DNA of 64,000 nt from Tardiphaga sp. 709 (lineage in GTDB: Bacteria; Pseudomonadota; Alphaproteobacteria; Rhizobiales; Xanthobacteraceae). The notes under the pieces were generated by a model. It saw only the letters and a program-made list of their open reading frames with translations. It ran no database searches and had not been told where the DNA came from. This document shows positions 24,468 through 33,561 of the stretch, one piece after another. Each line of letters begins with the position of its first letter. Positions within the stretch are counted from its first letter, which is position 1. The stretch covers positions 434,001 through 498,000 of the forward strand of contig NZ_CP135529.1 in the NCBI RefSeq assembly GCF_032401055.1, in the 5' to 3' direction. A program made the translations under genes and the position numbers.

Positions 24468-25496
24468 CTACCGGCTGTCGGTACCGACGTCGCCTTCCGG
24501 ATGCTTCAGTTCGAGCTTGGTCTTGTAACCATCGCTACGCGTGAGCGTGTGCTCGACACTCTCAATCTTGTATGAGCCATCGACGCCAGGCCGCGCGCCG
24601 GCAACGATGCACCCGCCACCCGGCTGCGCCGCGGGATTGCCGACGATCGTTACCGAACCGCCGCCGCGCTCTTTCTCCGACGACTTCGAATTGTCGGTCG
24701 CCGAATTCTTGGCCTCATCCTCATCGGCCCGCGTCTGCCGATGCGTATGTGTTGCCGGCGACGACGCCCCCTGCCCCGGGATCTCGATCAGCTTCTCGAC
24801 CCACTTGGCCTTGTCTTTGTCGTAGAACCGCGCGCGTGCTTGCTGGAAGCGCGGGCGCGCGAAGGCCGGGGAGATATCCCATTCGATCAGATTATCGCCC
24901 CACAAGGCCGTCACGCCACCAAGGGCTAGTCCGGAAACGGACATGCCCGCGTTCTTCTCGGTGATGATCCCGGTTTTCCCCCGGATTTTGAAATTGCCGC
25001 CAACTTCTCGCGCGATCCGCTGACCGAGATGAATGAAGCTCTCGGTGCCGGCCGACCAGTAAGGCCGCTTGATCGAACCGAGACCGCCCGCGACTTTCAT
25101 CGACATGCCAGCCTTGCCGGCCGCCTCGCTCATAAAGTCCTCGAGCGACGCATCGTCCTTATGGAATTCGAGCGGCTCTTTCGCCTTGCCCTTCGGATCG
25201 AAGCCCTTGGCGCTGATGACCATCGTTCGGCCGCCGCCCCGTGTGCCGGCGGAACGGATGGTGTCAACGGTACCGTCGAACACAAGAGAAACGCCGGTCG
25301 TATCGAAACCGAGCAGAATGGTCATCGGATCGCCGATGCCCGGCATGGCGATCTGGGCATTGGCGTCGTCGAGCGTGATCGAGGCCGTGTCGGACGTCGT
25401 GCCCTCCTTATCGCTCACGGTCAGGCTTTCCAGCACCTGGTTGAAAGCGTTGCTGACGTCACTGCCGCCGACATTGATCTGAAACAGCGCGCGCAC
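24468..25496 (-). CDS. Phage late control D / tail hub protein (P2 gpD family)
   Basis: 342 residues. Early strands SLTVSDKEGTTSDTASITLD and FKIRGKTGIITEKNAG, plus ESFIHLGQRIAREVGGNFKI, are typical of gpD-type baseplate hubs. It ends in a VEHTLTRSDGYKTKLELKHP strand pair as in gpD. Forms the central hub under the tail tube. Order D-X-U-tape measure is the P2 order. Confidence 0.88.
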   Translation of the reverse strand: MRALFQINVGGSDVSNAFNQVLESLTVSDKEGTTSDTASITLDDANAQIAMPGIGDPMTILLGFDTTGVSLVFDGTVDTIRSAGTRGGGRTMVISAKGFDPKGKAKEPLEFHKDDASLEDFMSEAAGKAGMSMKVAGGLGSIKRPYWSAGTESFIHLGQRIAREVGGNFKIRGKTGIITEKNAGMSVSGLALGGVTALWGDNLIEWDISPAFARPRFQQARARFYDKDKAKWVEKLIEIPGQGASSPATHTHRQTRADEDEAKNSATDNSKSSEKERGGGSVTIVGNPAAQPGGGCIVAGARPGVDGSYKIESVEHTLTRSDGYKTKLELKHPEGDVGTDSR

Positions 25497-25500
25497 TGGA

Positions 25501-25728
25501 TCAGTCCCAGAGCTTGATCACGGGCACGACTCGCGCTTTAGCGGGCGCCTCGATCGGCAGCATGATGACCGTGCCGTTCGGGATGAACGGGCCAAGAGCC
25601 GCAAGGCCCGGATTAAGGGCGAGCGTCTTCTCGGCAAGCCGCGGCGTCTCGCGCCGGTACCGACGCCAAATCAGATTGTCGAGCATGACACTGCCCTCGA
25701 CCACATAGCGCTCGACGTTGTCGCTCAT
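25501..25728 (-). CDS. Tail protein X (P2 gpX, LysM-like)
   Basis: 75 residues: YVVEGSVMLDNLIWRRYRRE and LNPGLAALGPFIPNGTVIML, a LysM-like fold with the P-x-G-x-x-[IV]-x-[LI]-P element common to gpX. Stop is 4 bases before gpD. Thought to act in tail-hub assembly. Confidence 0.88.
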   Translation of the reverse strand: MSDNVERYVVEGSVMLDNLIWRRYRRETPRLAEKTLALNPGLAALGPFIPNGTVIMLPIEAPAKARVVPVIKLWD

Positions 25729-26147
25729 CGGAAGATATCCATCAGGGCGTTGAAGATGCCGGCCGCATTCGGACTACCGGACCGCTTCAGGTTGGCCTCA
25801 AACTCGATCACGCGGCCGACGCCGTTCGGTCCGATATAGGTCGACTTCTCGGTGACCCGCTCGATCACGACCCAGCCCATCGGCACACCGTCGCCGCGCA
25901 TAAAGAACTGCGCAGATCCGGTACGCCGCATCGCATGCAGGTTCGCCATCTCTCCGAGACCGCCGAAGCGCTCCGGAAACAACCGGCCCCGGATGGTCCA
26001 TGTCTCCGCGGCTTCGCCGACGAATTCGAGATCCGGCATCCGGCCAAGCACCTCGTGAGAGGCAAATGACGCGCCGGCCTCGTGATCGGTCTCGTGCATG
26101 TTGAATGGCGCTACCGTGAACTGGCAGGCCCCGAGCTGGCAGAGCAT
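25725..26147 (-). CDS. Tail protein U (P2 gpU)
   Basis: 140 residues. GpU pattern: TWTIRGRLFPERFGGLGEMA followed by GWVVIERVTEKSTYIGPNGV and a final basic/Phe element. Overlaps gpX by 4 bases. Structural tail-completion role in P2. Confidence 0.9.
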   Translation of the reverse strand: MLCQLGACQFTVAPFNMHETDHEAGASFASHEVLGRMPDLEFVGEAAETWTIRGRLFPERFGGLGEMANLHAMRRTGSAQFFMRGDGVPMGWVVIERVTEKSTYIGPNGVGRVIEFEANLKRSGSPNAAGIFNALMDIFR

Positions 26148-26150
26148 GGG

Positions 26151-28364
26151 TTACACCGTTTTGAAGCCGTAATCGGCAAAGGCTGCCTGTTGACGAGCAC
26201 TAACGCCGTTGAGGGCGGCGCCCTTCTGCCCGCCGCCCGATGGGACCGGGCCAAATTTCGGCGTGATCGTCGGCGATGCCGAGAAGCTGCCCAGCATGGC
26301 ACCCCACTGCGACATCTTCTGCGCAATCATGCTGGTAACGCCGTCAAGCTCGGCCTCGAAATTCTGTTTGTAAGACGCACCGGTCTTGGCGCCGGCACCG
26401 GCCGCCTGCGATGAACCGTCCAAATGCTGGACAGGATTGCTGCCGCTCTTGAACACGTCACCGCCGATTACCGGGACGCCGAGCCGGCCGCGATCTTCAT
26501 TGAACTGGCGTCGGTAGGCGTCCCGCGCGGACTTCGCCTTAGGGCTGCCGTCCGATCGGATGCCGAGAGCTGCCGCCCCCTCGCCGACCTTGTCCACGGC
26601 GTAGCGGCCGACGTCGAAGTTAAGCACGTCCTGAATCTGATTCCAGACGGACTTGAAGCTCTCCCATTTCCGGACCACGCCATCGAGGGCGTCTGCAATG
26701 CCGGTGATCGCGTTTGCGACGGACGTGCCCGCTCCGGCGCCCCAGGCCTCCCACTTCGCCGTATCGATCTCGCCGGTCACCAGCTTCCACGCTGCGCCAA
26801 GCTTCTCCATGGCCGCCGTAAGCGCCGGGAAACGGTCGCCATCGAGCCCGGCTTTGACAGCATTGAAGAACGCCGTAAAGCCGGCACCGATTCCCTTCAT
26901 GTTGTTCGCCACGAAGGCCGCCGCAGCGCCGATCGCCACCAGCGCGACACCGATGCCGGTGCCGAGCAGCGCCAGCTTGAATACCCGGAGCGCCGCAGTC
27001 GCCAGCGCCAGTGGCCGCGTCATCGCAACGAGCCCCGCCGCGAATGCGCCGATCGCGGCCGGCAGCAAGCGCAGCGGCGCCAGCGCCGTGAGCGCGGCAG
27101 CGCCCATGAACGCCATCGCGTAGCGGGCGCCGATCGCAGCGACGCGCAGCGCAATCAGCGAGGCTGCCACCTTGACGGCGCCGCCGACGAGATGTGGATG
27201 CGCGTCCGCGAACTTCTCGAAGCCCTTGATCACCGGGGCCAGGCCACCCATCAAGCTATTCATCGCCGGCAGCAGGATGTTGCCGATCGACATGCCCAGC
27301 TCCTTAAGCCGGATGCTGAAGGCCGCGGTGCGAGCTGCGTTCGTTACCATCCGGCGCGCAAAGTCGGCATCGACGACGCCCTTGGCACCGAGCGCCTTGT
27401 CCCGGATTTTCTTGTACTCGTCGAGGTTCTGCATGAGCGGGCGCAAGAACTTCTGTACCTGCGCATCTTCGAAAAGGTCCCCGAGCTTCGACAGATCCCC
27501 TTTGAGCGCCTTGTTTGTCTGACCTGCGATCATCTCGAAGACGTCGCCCCCGGCTTCTTGGGTTTTCTTTAGCTCCTTGCGGATGTCGACCCCGAGCTTG
27601 GTGAATTTCTTCGTCGTCTCCGGCGAGATGATTTTCTGCATCAGGTTGGCGGTGTTCGTCGCGGCCTCACTGCCGCTTGCAGCGCCCTTGCGCGCGATCT
27701 GCAGCGCCGCCGTCAGCCGGCCGATCGCCGTCACACCTTCCATCTTCAACGCCTGGGCGGACGCCGTGAGCGACGGAAACTCCGACGCCATGTCCTTAAT
27801 TTCGAAGGCGCCTTCCTTGCCCGACTGCGCCATGACGTCGAGCGCCTTGCCGAAGTCTTCCGCCTTCAGCTTCAGGTTATCGAGCGCCGAGTAGCCCGCC
27901 TTGGCCAGATCGTCGACCGACGCCTTGTAAGCGGTTGCCGCCTTGCCGATCGGCTTGATCAGGGTCTCCGCGCGCTCCGGATCGAGACCGAAGCCAACCA
28001 GCGTATCGATGCCCTTCGCCACTTCGGCCGACGTCTGGTTGATCAGCGGCGCGAGGGCGCGGATCCGCTCCCCCAGCGTTTTAATCGACCCATCGCTGAG
28101 GTCCGCCTTCTGCCCGATATCGAGCAGCGACGACTCGAATTGCGACGCGATCGAGATCGGCGCCGAAAGCGCCTTCTGCAGGCCGTAGCCGGCGGCGACG
28201 GCCCCGAGCATCTGGCCTTGCAGACGTGAGGCTGCCGCCGCCTGCGTTGCCGTCACCGACTTGATGCGGCCACTCAGATTCTGCATCGAATTGCCCACGG
28301 TCTTGGCTGGACCGGTGACCCTATCGATCAAAGAAACGATGAGCTGGCTAGTGAGCGTTCCCAT
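26151..28364 (-). CDS. Tail tape measure protein
   Basis: 737 residues. N-terminal MGTLTSQLIVSLIDRVTGPA with coiled segments, TP901-type core (FESSLLDIGQKADLSDGSIK, LGERIRALAPLINQTSAEVA), several hydrophobic stretches around 380-500 (AALTALAPLRLLPAAIGAFA) and a Gly/Pro-rich C-terminus. Sets tail length and threads into the membrane at infection. Directly follows the E/E' chaperone genes. Confidence 0.95.
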   Translation of the reverse strand: MGTLTSQLIVSLIDRVTGPAKTVGNSMQNLSGRIKSVTATQAAAASRLQGQMLGAVAAGYGLQKALSAPISIASQFESSLLDIGQKADLSDGSIKTLGERIRALAPLINQTSAEVAKGIDTLVGFGLDPERAETLIKPIGKAATAYKASVDDLAKAGYSALDNLKLKAEDFGKALDVMAQSGKEGAFEIKDMASEFPSLTASAQALKMEGVTAIGRLTAALQIARKGAASGSEAATNTANLMQKIISPETTKKFTKLGVDIRKELKKTQEAGGDVFEMIAGQTNKALKGDLSKLGDLFEDAQVQKFLRPLMQNLDEYKKIRDKALGAKGVVDADFARRMVTNAARTAAFSIRLKELGMSIGNILLPAMNSLMGGLAPVIKGFEKFADAHPHLVGGAVKVAASLIALRVAAIGARYAMAFMGAAALTALAPLRLLPAAIGAFAAGLVAMTRPLALATAALRVFKLALLGTGIGVALVAIGAAAAFVANNMKGIGAGFTAFFNAVKAGLDGDRFPALTAAMEKLGAAWKLVTGEIDTAKWEAWGAGAGTSVANAITGIADALDGVVRKWESFKSVWNQIQDVLNFDVGRYAVDKVGEGAAALGIRSDGSPKAKSARDAYRRQFNEDRGRLGVPVIGGDVFKSGSNPVQHLDGSSQAAGAGAKTGASYKQNFEAELDGVTSMIAQKMSQWGAMLGSFSASPTITPKFGPVPSGGGQKGAALNGVSARQQAAFADYGFKTV

Positions 28365-28367
28365 GGA

Positions 28368-28547
28368 TCAATCCAATGCTGACATCTTGAGGCCCATCGC
28401 TTTAGCGATGCGCCTGGCTTCGGCGTGCCATTTGAGAAGCGCGGACCAACGTTCGCGCTTCAAGTGATGAGGGGAGTAATGCAGCATCGCCGCAACGTCC
28501 GCGGAGATCACGCGCCAGTGTGACCATCCGCCCCGACGAAAGGGGCG
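28368..28547 (-). CDS. Tail assembly chaperone E' extension (read by -1 frameshift)
   Basis: Frame of 60 codons opened only by frameshifting from the upstream chaperone gene; it has no start codon of its own. It reads HWRVISADVAAMLHYSPHHL-KRERWSALLKWHAEARRIAK, matching the P2 GpE pattern (ADIAAVFHW... L-x-x-W-[HR]-x-[RE]-A). Terminates 4 bases before the tape-measure start. The left limit is the point where the ribosome is expected to slip. Confidence 0.75.
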   Translation of the reverse strand, partial: RPFRRGGWSHWRVISADVAAMLHYSPHHLKRERWSALLKWHAEARRIAKAMGLKMSALD

Positions 28548-28777
28548 AGCGCATCCGAGATCTTGACCAGATCAGACGTACGGATTTTGCGCACGGCGGC
28601 GACCGGCCAATCGAACTCAGCGGCCAACATCTTGACCATGGCGGTCATGTCGCTTTCGTTCGCCGCCTTGGAATTCTCGAATGCCTCGATGGCGCCGACG
28701 CACGGCTCGTCGATCTCGACGGACGTGATCTGCTGGTCGCCGATCGTAATCGGCTTCTTGAGAGGGATCGTTGTCAT
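28508..28777 (-). CDS. Tail assembly chaperone (gpE/gpG-type)
   Basis: 89 residues: MTTIPLKKPITIGDQQITSV then EIDEPCVGAIEAFE and a C-terminal EFDWPVAAVRKIRTSDLVKI. Typical phage tail-assembly chaperone layout (the short N-terminal half of the E/E' pair). Ends ADGHTGA. Holds the tape measure during tail assembly. Confidence 0.88.
   Translation of the reverse strand: MTTIPLKKPITIGDQQITSVEIDEPCVGAIEAFENSKAANESDMTAMVKMLAAEFDWPVAAVRKIRTSDLVKISDALAPFVGADGHTGA
28538..28544 (-). promoter_or_regulatory. Programmed -1 frameshift slippery heptamer
   Basis: On the coding strand CCCTTTC lies in phase (C-CCT-TTC), 30 bases before the E stop. Slipping back one base reads CCC-TTT and joins E to the E' frame. 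Position just before the overlap of the two frames matches the P2 E+E' arrangement. Confidence 0.75.
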
Positions 28778-28787
28778 CGATCAGCCC

Positions 28788-29324
28788 TCAGCTCGCGCCG
28801 GGAATGCGGAGGATGTTGCGAATGTCGGCATTCTGCGACACCCCATCCACCCGCCAGTCCGATGTCCAGAAATCGTAGTAGTATTTCTCGACGCCGTTCC
28901 AGAAGAGCGCGTAGTGCAGAATTTCTTGGATGGTGTGCGAGTGGCCGACGAGTTCGCCCCGCTGCAGATCATCCCCTTCGAGGCGCAACATGCGCCCCTG
29001 AATCACCGCCTTCAGCTCGACCGGCGCATTCCCCTTAATGTCGCGGACCGCGCCGTACATGGTGTAATTCAGGCTGCGGCGAACTCCCAAGCCGAACTGG
29101 CTCATGATCTGCGGATCATAGCCCTTGATGCCAAACGTGACCTCAAGAGCGCTGAGGCCAAGCCCGCCGATGGTGATTTCGCCGATGGCACCGCCGCCGA
29201 AATGCGTCTGGCTCTTTTCTTCGAGCGTCGGCAATTTGATCGACGACAGGTTAAGGTGCTTGCTGTTGTTCGGGCCGTCGTCGCCGACGAACAGGGTGAC
29301 GGCCTCTTGAATATGAAGCGACAT
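28788..29324 (-). CDS. Major tail tube protein (P2 FII)
   Basis: 178 residues: the LSSIKLPTLEEKSQTHFGGG opening, then GAIGEITIGGLGLSALEVTF, RRSLNYTMYGAVRDIKG and VVKYYYDFWTSDWRV near the end. Forms the inner tube of the contractile tail. RBS GGAGA upstream. Follows the sheath gene as in P2. Confidence 0.92.
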   Translation of the reverse strand: MSLHIQEAVTLFVGDDGPNNSKHLNLSSIKLPTLEEKSQTHFGGGAIGEITIGGLGLSALEVTFGIKGYDPQIMSQFGLGVRRSLNYTMYGAVRDIKGNAPVELKAVIQGRMLRLEGDDLQRGELVGHSHTIQEILHYALFWNGVEKYYYDFWTSDWRVDGVSQNADIRNILRIPGAS

Positions 29325-29372
29325 GGATGTCTCCAGTTTTTGCGATGCGCGATGTGGATGGACCGGCCGCCG

Positions 29373-31220
29373 TTAGGCGACCAGGGTGTTCGCCTGCACG
29401 ATGAGCGTGTCGAGCATGTCGTCGAGCGCTTGGCGATAGCGGCGGCTGTCGATCGTGAGCTGACGAAGGACCGGCGGTTCCTCTGCCTGGAAGAACACCC
29501 GCAGACGGCCGAGCCGCAGGTTTTCCGGGCTGTTCTTGTCCTTCTCGAAGCCGACGCGATATCCGAGGATATGCTCATCGGACTTCAGGTCGCGCAGCCA
29601 GAACTCCATGTCGTTCTCCAGCGCCTGCACCGAATGCGGGGTGATGTTCGACGTGCCGAGCCGCTTGCGCAGGGTCTTCAAGAAGCCGAGGTGGATATAG
29701 TCGCGCATGCGGGTGACGTTGTAGAACTGCCAGAGCGGATCGTCGCCGGCATTGTCGGTCGCGATGAAGATGAAGCCGGATTGCGCGATCGCGGTCTCGA
29801 CACCCATTTCGCCGCGCGCGACGATACCGATATTGGACGCCAGCAACTCTTGGCCATCGGTCGCGCCGTCGGTCAGCGAGAAAGCGTCGTAACGCTTCAG
29901 GCCGATGATCCCCTGCACAGGCTCGTTTGCCCAGGAATGCGACGGGACGCCGCCGTGGAGATAGTCGCGCCGAACCGCGATGCCCATCGCGCGGGAAACG
30001 ATATCTTCCTCGACGGTCTCGGTGCCTGCCGAGACCTTGACGAAGCAATCGACCGGGATGAGCCGATCGCTGTTGAGCGTTTCGCGCCAGTCGATGGCAT
30101 CCCGCTTCGTGGTGGCCGGACCGCCGACGATGGCATGGGCGAGCATCGCCGAGCACACGGACGGAAGCGCGACGCAGATCGGGTTGGCTTCGGCCACGCC
30201 GCCGGTGATCACCACGGTGACATCGAAACCGTCGCCAATAGCGAAGTCCGTCGCCCCGTCTGCGATCGTGAACTTGATGTGGCCGCTGTCATAGAGCGTA
30301 CCCACGATCGCATCGGCCAGGCGCGCACCCGAGGGATCGACGACGGAGAACACGCCGCCATTCGCCGGCACGGCCGCCGCGACCGTCACCACGAACTCAT
30401 CGCCAGCCACGAAATCAATGCCGGCGTCCGACAGGGTGAAATTAATGCCGTTCGGGCTGTTGTAGGGCGCGCCGACCAGGGCAACGCCGTCGAATGCGCC
30501 ATCGGGACGAAGAACCGCGAAGGCTCCGCCGTCCGTGGATTGCGCCTGGCAGATCACCCGCCATGCGCCGGTTGCGGCTGCCGCATTAGCCGAGAGCGCG
30601 CCCAGCGTGCCGGTGCCGGTATTGCCAACCAACTTCGGTGCCGACACTGCCGAGCGCGCCCCGCCGATGCAGCGCACACTATATAGGCCGTTTTGCGCTT
30701 CGGCGCCATGGTTCGGCCCAGCAAGGGTCATGAGCCCCGTGCCGGTGTTGCCACCCGACTTCGCGGCGCGCGTGACGTTCACGTTCGGGTTGGTTCGGGT
30801 GAAGCGGCCGGTGTAGCCTGGCGCGCCAATGACGCGCGGAATGACGCCAAGCACCTCGCCTGCCCGCAGCAGCGCATAGATGCCACTGCCCGCCGCCTGG
30901 CTCCCAACGATGTTGGCGATGACCTGGTCGATGTCCTCGTCATCGGCGACACGTACCGCGACGACCCGGGCCGCTTGCTGATAGTCGTCGAGCTGGCCGT
31001 TGATGCCGACGACCGCGCGACATAACGCGCCGGTGCCGAGCTTCGTGAGATAGGCCGTGTCGCTCGAATTGAACTCGACCGGGGTATTCAGCGGAAACAC
31101 CGCCGCGTCGGCGTCGTCCGACGGCAATACGATGCCGAGAACGGACATGTCCGAAGGTACGACCGGACGGGGCTCATCGCTCGTCCGGTTGAAGGTAATG
31201 CCGAAAGTCGGATTGGTCAT
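29373..31220 (-). CDS. Tail sheath protein (P2 FI) with inserted repeat domains
   Basis: 615 residues. Sheath signature: N-terminal FGITFNRTSDEPRPVVPSDM, then VIGAPGYTGRFTRTNPNVNV, and the C-terminal contractile core MRDYIHLGFLKTLRKRLG... and MEFWLRDLKSDEHILGYRVG. Between about residues 160 and 340 there are two extra 65-75-residue modules (FAVLRPDGAFDGVALVGAPY and FSVVDPSGARLADAIVGTLY) not part of minimal sheath proteins; a closely similar module is in the head decoration protein at 42735. Start chosen at 31220 after the RBS GGAGAGA. Confidence 0.9.
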   Translation of the reverse strand: MTNPTFGITFNRTSDEPRPVVPSDMSVLGIVLPSDDADAAVFPLNTPVEFNSSDTAYLTKLGTGALCRAVVGINGQLDDYQQAARVVAVRVADDEDIDQVIANIVGSQAAGSGIYALLRAGEVLGVIPRVIGAPGYTGRFTRTNPNVNVTRAAKSGGNTGTGLMTLAGPNHGAEAQNGLYSVRCIGGARSAVSAPKLVGNTGTGTLGALSANAAAATGAWRVICQAQSTDGGAFAVLRPDGAFDGVALVGAPYNSPNGINFTLSDAGIDFVAGDEFVVTVAAAVPANGGVFSVVDPSGARLADAIVGTLYDSGHIKFTIADGATDFAIGDGFDVTVVITGGVAEANPICVALPSVCSAMLAHAIVGGPATTKRDAIDWRETLNSDRLIPVDCFVKVSAGTETVEEDIVSRAMGIAVRRDYLHGGVPSHSWANEPVQGIIGLKRYDAFSLTDGATDGQELLASNIGIVARGEMGVETAIAQSGFIFIATDNAGDDPLWQFYNVTRMRDYIHLGFLKTLRKRLGTSNITPHSVQALENDMEFWLRDLKSDEHILGYRVGFEKDKNSPENLRLGRLRVFFQAEEPPVLRQLTIDSRRYRQALDDMLDTLIVQANTLVA

Positions 31221-31328
31221 AGGTCTCTCCAACGAGTGTTGCCGCCCTTGCGGGGCGGTTTACGGGTGAACATGAATAGTCAGGGGTACGAGGCCGGCTG
31301 GTCTCGCGCGGATCGAATGATCCGCGAG

Positions 31329-31832
31329 CTAAGTGAACGTTTGCGCCAGCGAGAACAGCCCAATGAGCTCTTCGTCGCTCTTATTGAGCTGCTGTTTCGC
31401 GCCGATGATGAACGGGTGCGAGATCTCGAATTCGGTCGTAAATTGCCAGCTGTCACGCACGTCGATCGACTGTGACGCGACCCACGTCTCAATCTCGTCA
31501 CGCAGGCCAAGTTGGTTCATGGCAAGGCGGATTTGGCGAGCGGTTGCTTTCATCTGCATCGTATTCTCGGTCGGAAGATCGACTTCGAGAATTTGCACAA
31601 CTGTGCCCTCGACCCGCTCGAAACGATACCCCGTCACAACTGCACCGGGCATAGGCGCAGCGGCCGGCACGACCCGAAACACGCCGATAATCTCAAGCTC
31701 ATCAGAGGACCATAGATCGGTGATCTGCCACGGATGAACGACGTCACCAGTTACGATGCTGTTGCCGAAGGGGACCTCGGTGAACTTGTCCGCTTCAGTC
31801 TCTTGAACGATGAACATCTCGCTTAGCCCCAT
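31329..31832 (-). CDS. Phage protein of unknown function after tail fibre genes
   Basis: 167 residues. MGLSEMFIVQETEADKFTEV, then beta-rich ITDLWSSDELEIIGVFRVVP and helical MKATARQIRLAMNQLGLRDE. Its start overlaps the end of the glycine-rich gene, so it is translated with it. By position a fibre chaperone or tip-associated protein is possible; similarity to a known assembly family was not seen. Confidence 0.6.
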   Translation of the reverse strand: MGLSEMFIVQETEADKFTEVPFGNSIVTGDVVHPWQITDLWSSDELEIIGVFRVVPAAAPMPGAVVTGYRFERVEGTVVQILEVDLPTENTMQMKATARQIRLAMNQLGLRDEIETWVASQSIDVRDSWQFTTEFEISHPFIIGAKQQLNKSDEELIGLFSLAQTFT

Positions 31833-32758
31833 GAAATGTAAGAAGCGCCATTACCGCCCCATCCAGCCCCTTGCCGGATGTAGCCTTGGTCGGGACTGTC
31901 ACCGCCGGGAGCGCCGCCTTGGCCGACGATAATGACAAGCCGGGTGCCGGGCGTGAGAAGGCCGCGAGCGACGCCACGATATGCGCGACCACCGGGACCA
32001 CCGTTGCCACCGTAGTAGCGAAAGCTAGGTGCGTAGTCGGGATACATGACGCTGCTCGCGCCACCGCCAGCGCCGCCACCGGGGACGATGCCGTCGCCGC
32101 CCTGGCCGCTACCTGCGCCTCCGTCGCCGTAGACATAGTCGCTGCCGGTGTACTGCATGCCGGACCCGCCGCCGCCAGCCCAGCCAATCACGTTGACCTT
32201 GCCGCCGCCGGTTTCCTCGTCATAGATCTGCGAGTAGCCACCACTCCCGCCGGGACCGCCGCTGTAGTAATTTTGAACGGGAACGACGCCGCCGCAACCG
32301 CCACCACCGCCGCCAGCGCCGTACACATCGAAGTTGAAGCTGTTGTGATAAGGGATGGGGTAGTAGTAGGTCCCGGGCGTGCCCCATCCTGCGGAGCCGC
32401 CTGAGACGGCGACCGTCGTGACGTACCAAACGACAGACGCCTTGCCGACATTGACACCCATCGAAACAGTGCCGCTATAAGCGTTGCTCGACGTTTGACG
32501 AAGCTGAAGACATTGCCCCTTCTTGATCGAGCCGACCGTGCTCCAATCTTGAATGACGATGGTCTGCGTTGCATCCAGAACGCGGAACTGGCCGACATTC
32601 ACCGTGACCGGCACGGGAACGCTAATTCCCGTGATCTGCACAACGGCAGATGACACCAAAACATTCGGCGCCTGGCCGCCTGCCGTCGGGAAGGCGAACG
32701 GATTCGGCATCATGTCGATGTCCGCGCCGCCGATTCGCGCCTTCAGGAACGGCAGCAT
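31823..32758 (-). CDS. Glycine-rich tail fibre/tip protein
   Basis: 311 residues. N-terminal globular part (about 1-130), then a long Gly-rich stretch with phrases such as YGAGGGGGGCGGVVPVQNYY and GGGAGGGASSVMYPDYAPSF and VIIVGQGGAPGGDS. Polyglycine-helix tips of this type recognise receptors on the host surface. Start taken at the ATG at 32758 that overlaps the TAA of the fibre gene (TAATG). Confidence 0.75.
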   Translation of the reverse strand: MLPFLKARIGGADIDMMPNPFAFPTAGGQAPNVLVSSAVVQITGISVPVPVTVNVGQFRVLDATQTIVIQDWSTVGSIKKGQCLQLRQTSSNAYSGTVSMGVNVGKASVVWYVTTVAVSGGSAGWGTPGTYYYPIPYHNSFNFDVYGAGGGGGGCGGVVPVQNYYSGGPGGSGGYSQIYDEETGGGKVNVIGWAGGGGSGMQYTGSDYVYGDGGAGSGQGGDGIVPGGGAGGGASSVMYPDYAPSFRYYGGNGGPGGRAYRGVARGLLTPGTRLVIIVGQGGAPGGDSPDQGYIRQGAGWGGNGASYISWG

Positions 32759-33555
32759 TAAGTGGTGACCTTCCAGCCTGCGGCGAAGATCGTGCTCGCA
32801 TCCCACGCGGCGACACCGGTTACCACGCACGCGTGGGTGTTAGCGGCCGTCGACACTTCAGGCGCTGCAGCGCTCGGCCACTTGAAGCGAGCGTTCCAGC
32901 TCACCGTGCGCCCGCCGGTTGCGTCCTGCACCGGGATAATCTCGACCGGTTGACCGTCCTTCAGGTTTGAGACGTCGATGGTCACGTTGCCGGTCAGCGT
33001 GCCATAGAAGCGCGAACCGAGGCTGGCGTCGATGGTGACAGCGCCCGTCATGTTGCCAAGATTGACCCACTTCGCGGCATCCCATGCGGCGTCAACGCCG
33101 ACGAGATCGGTCCCGGTCTTCGCCCGCAGTTGAGCCATCGTGGCGATGCCCTTCAAAGCCGAGGCACCCAGCGACAGCGCCGTTCGAGCGGCAGCCTTAT
33201 CCGACAGGTCAGACAGGTTGGCGGCCTTGGCAAGCTTGGTGCCGAGCGCCGTCGTCATCGACGTCGTGAAGGCGTCGACATCATCGGCGAGATCTTCCAT
33301 CGACTCCACGACGGCATTGATCGCCGCCGTGATCATCGACTTCACACGCGCGACGACCGGCACGCGGTCGGTCGCAGTGCCCGCCGCTGCTTCGGCCGGC
33401 GTCGCGAGACGAACGCCGCCGGAACGTGTTTCGGACGCGCCGTCCATGTCGTCGCTGATGCGCTCGATCGCATCGCGGATCCGCCCAGCATCCTCCCGAG
33501 CAATGTTGTCGGGATGCGGGAGCGGATAGTCGCGCGTGGTGCTGTCGTTCGGCAT
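32758..33555 (-). CDS. Tail fibre-like protein
   Basis: 265 residues. N-terminus MPNDSTTRDYPLPHPDNIAR, then a coiled/helical stretch, KLAKAANLSDLSDKAAARTA (common in phage fibres), then a beta-rich C-terminus (GRTVSWNARFKWPSAAAPEV) similar to fibre distal domains. Located after the DUF4815 protein. Fits an adhesion fibre shaft. Confidence 0.78.
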   Translation of the reverse strand: MPNDSTTRDYPLPHPDNIAREDAGRIRDAIERISDDMDGASETRSGGVRLATPAEAAAGTATDRVPVVARVKSMITAAINAVVESMEDLADDVDAFTTSMTTALGTKLAKAANLSDLSDKAAARTALSLGASALKGIATMAQLRAKTGTDLVGVDAAWDAAKWVNLGNMTGAVTIDASLGSRFYGTLTGNVTIDVSNLKDGQPVEIIPVQDATGGRTVSWNARFKWPSAAAPEVSTAANTHACVVTGVAAWDASTIFAAGWKVTT

Positions 33556-33561
33556 TTTCTA

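Noticed and set aside
28563-30686. 707-residue plus-strand reading frame opposite the sheath and tube genes
   Set aside because: It is antisense to well-identified tail genes, rich in Arg/Asp/His in the way typical of GC-rich shadow frames, and has no domain.
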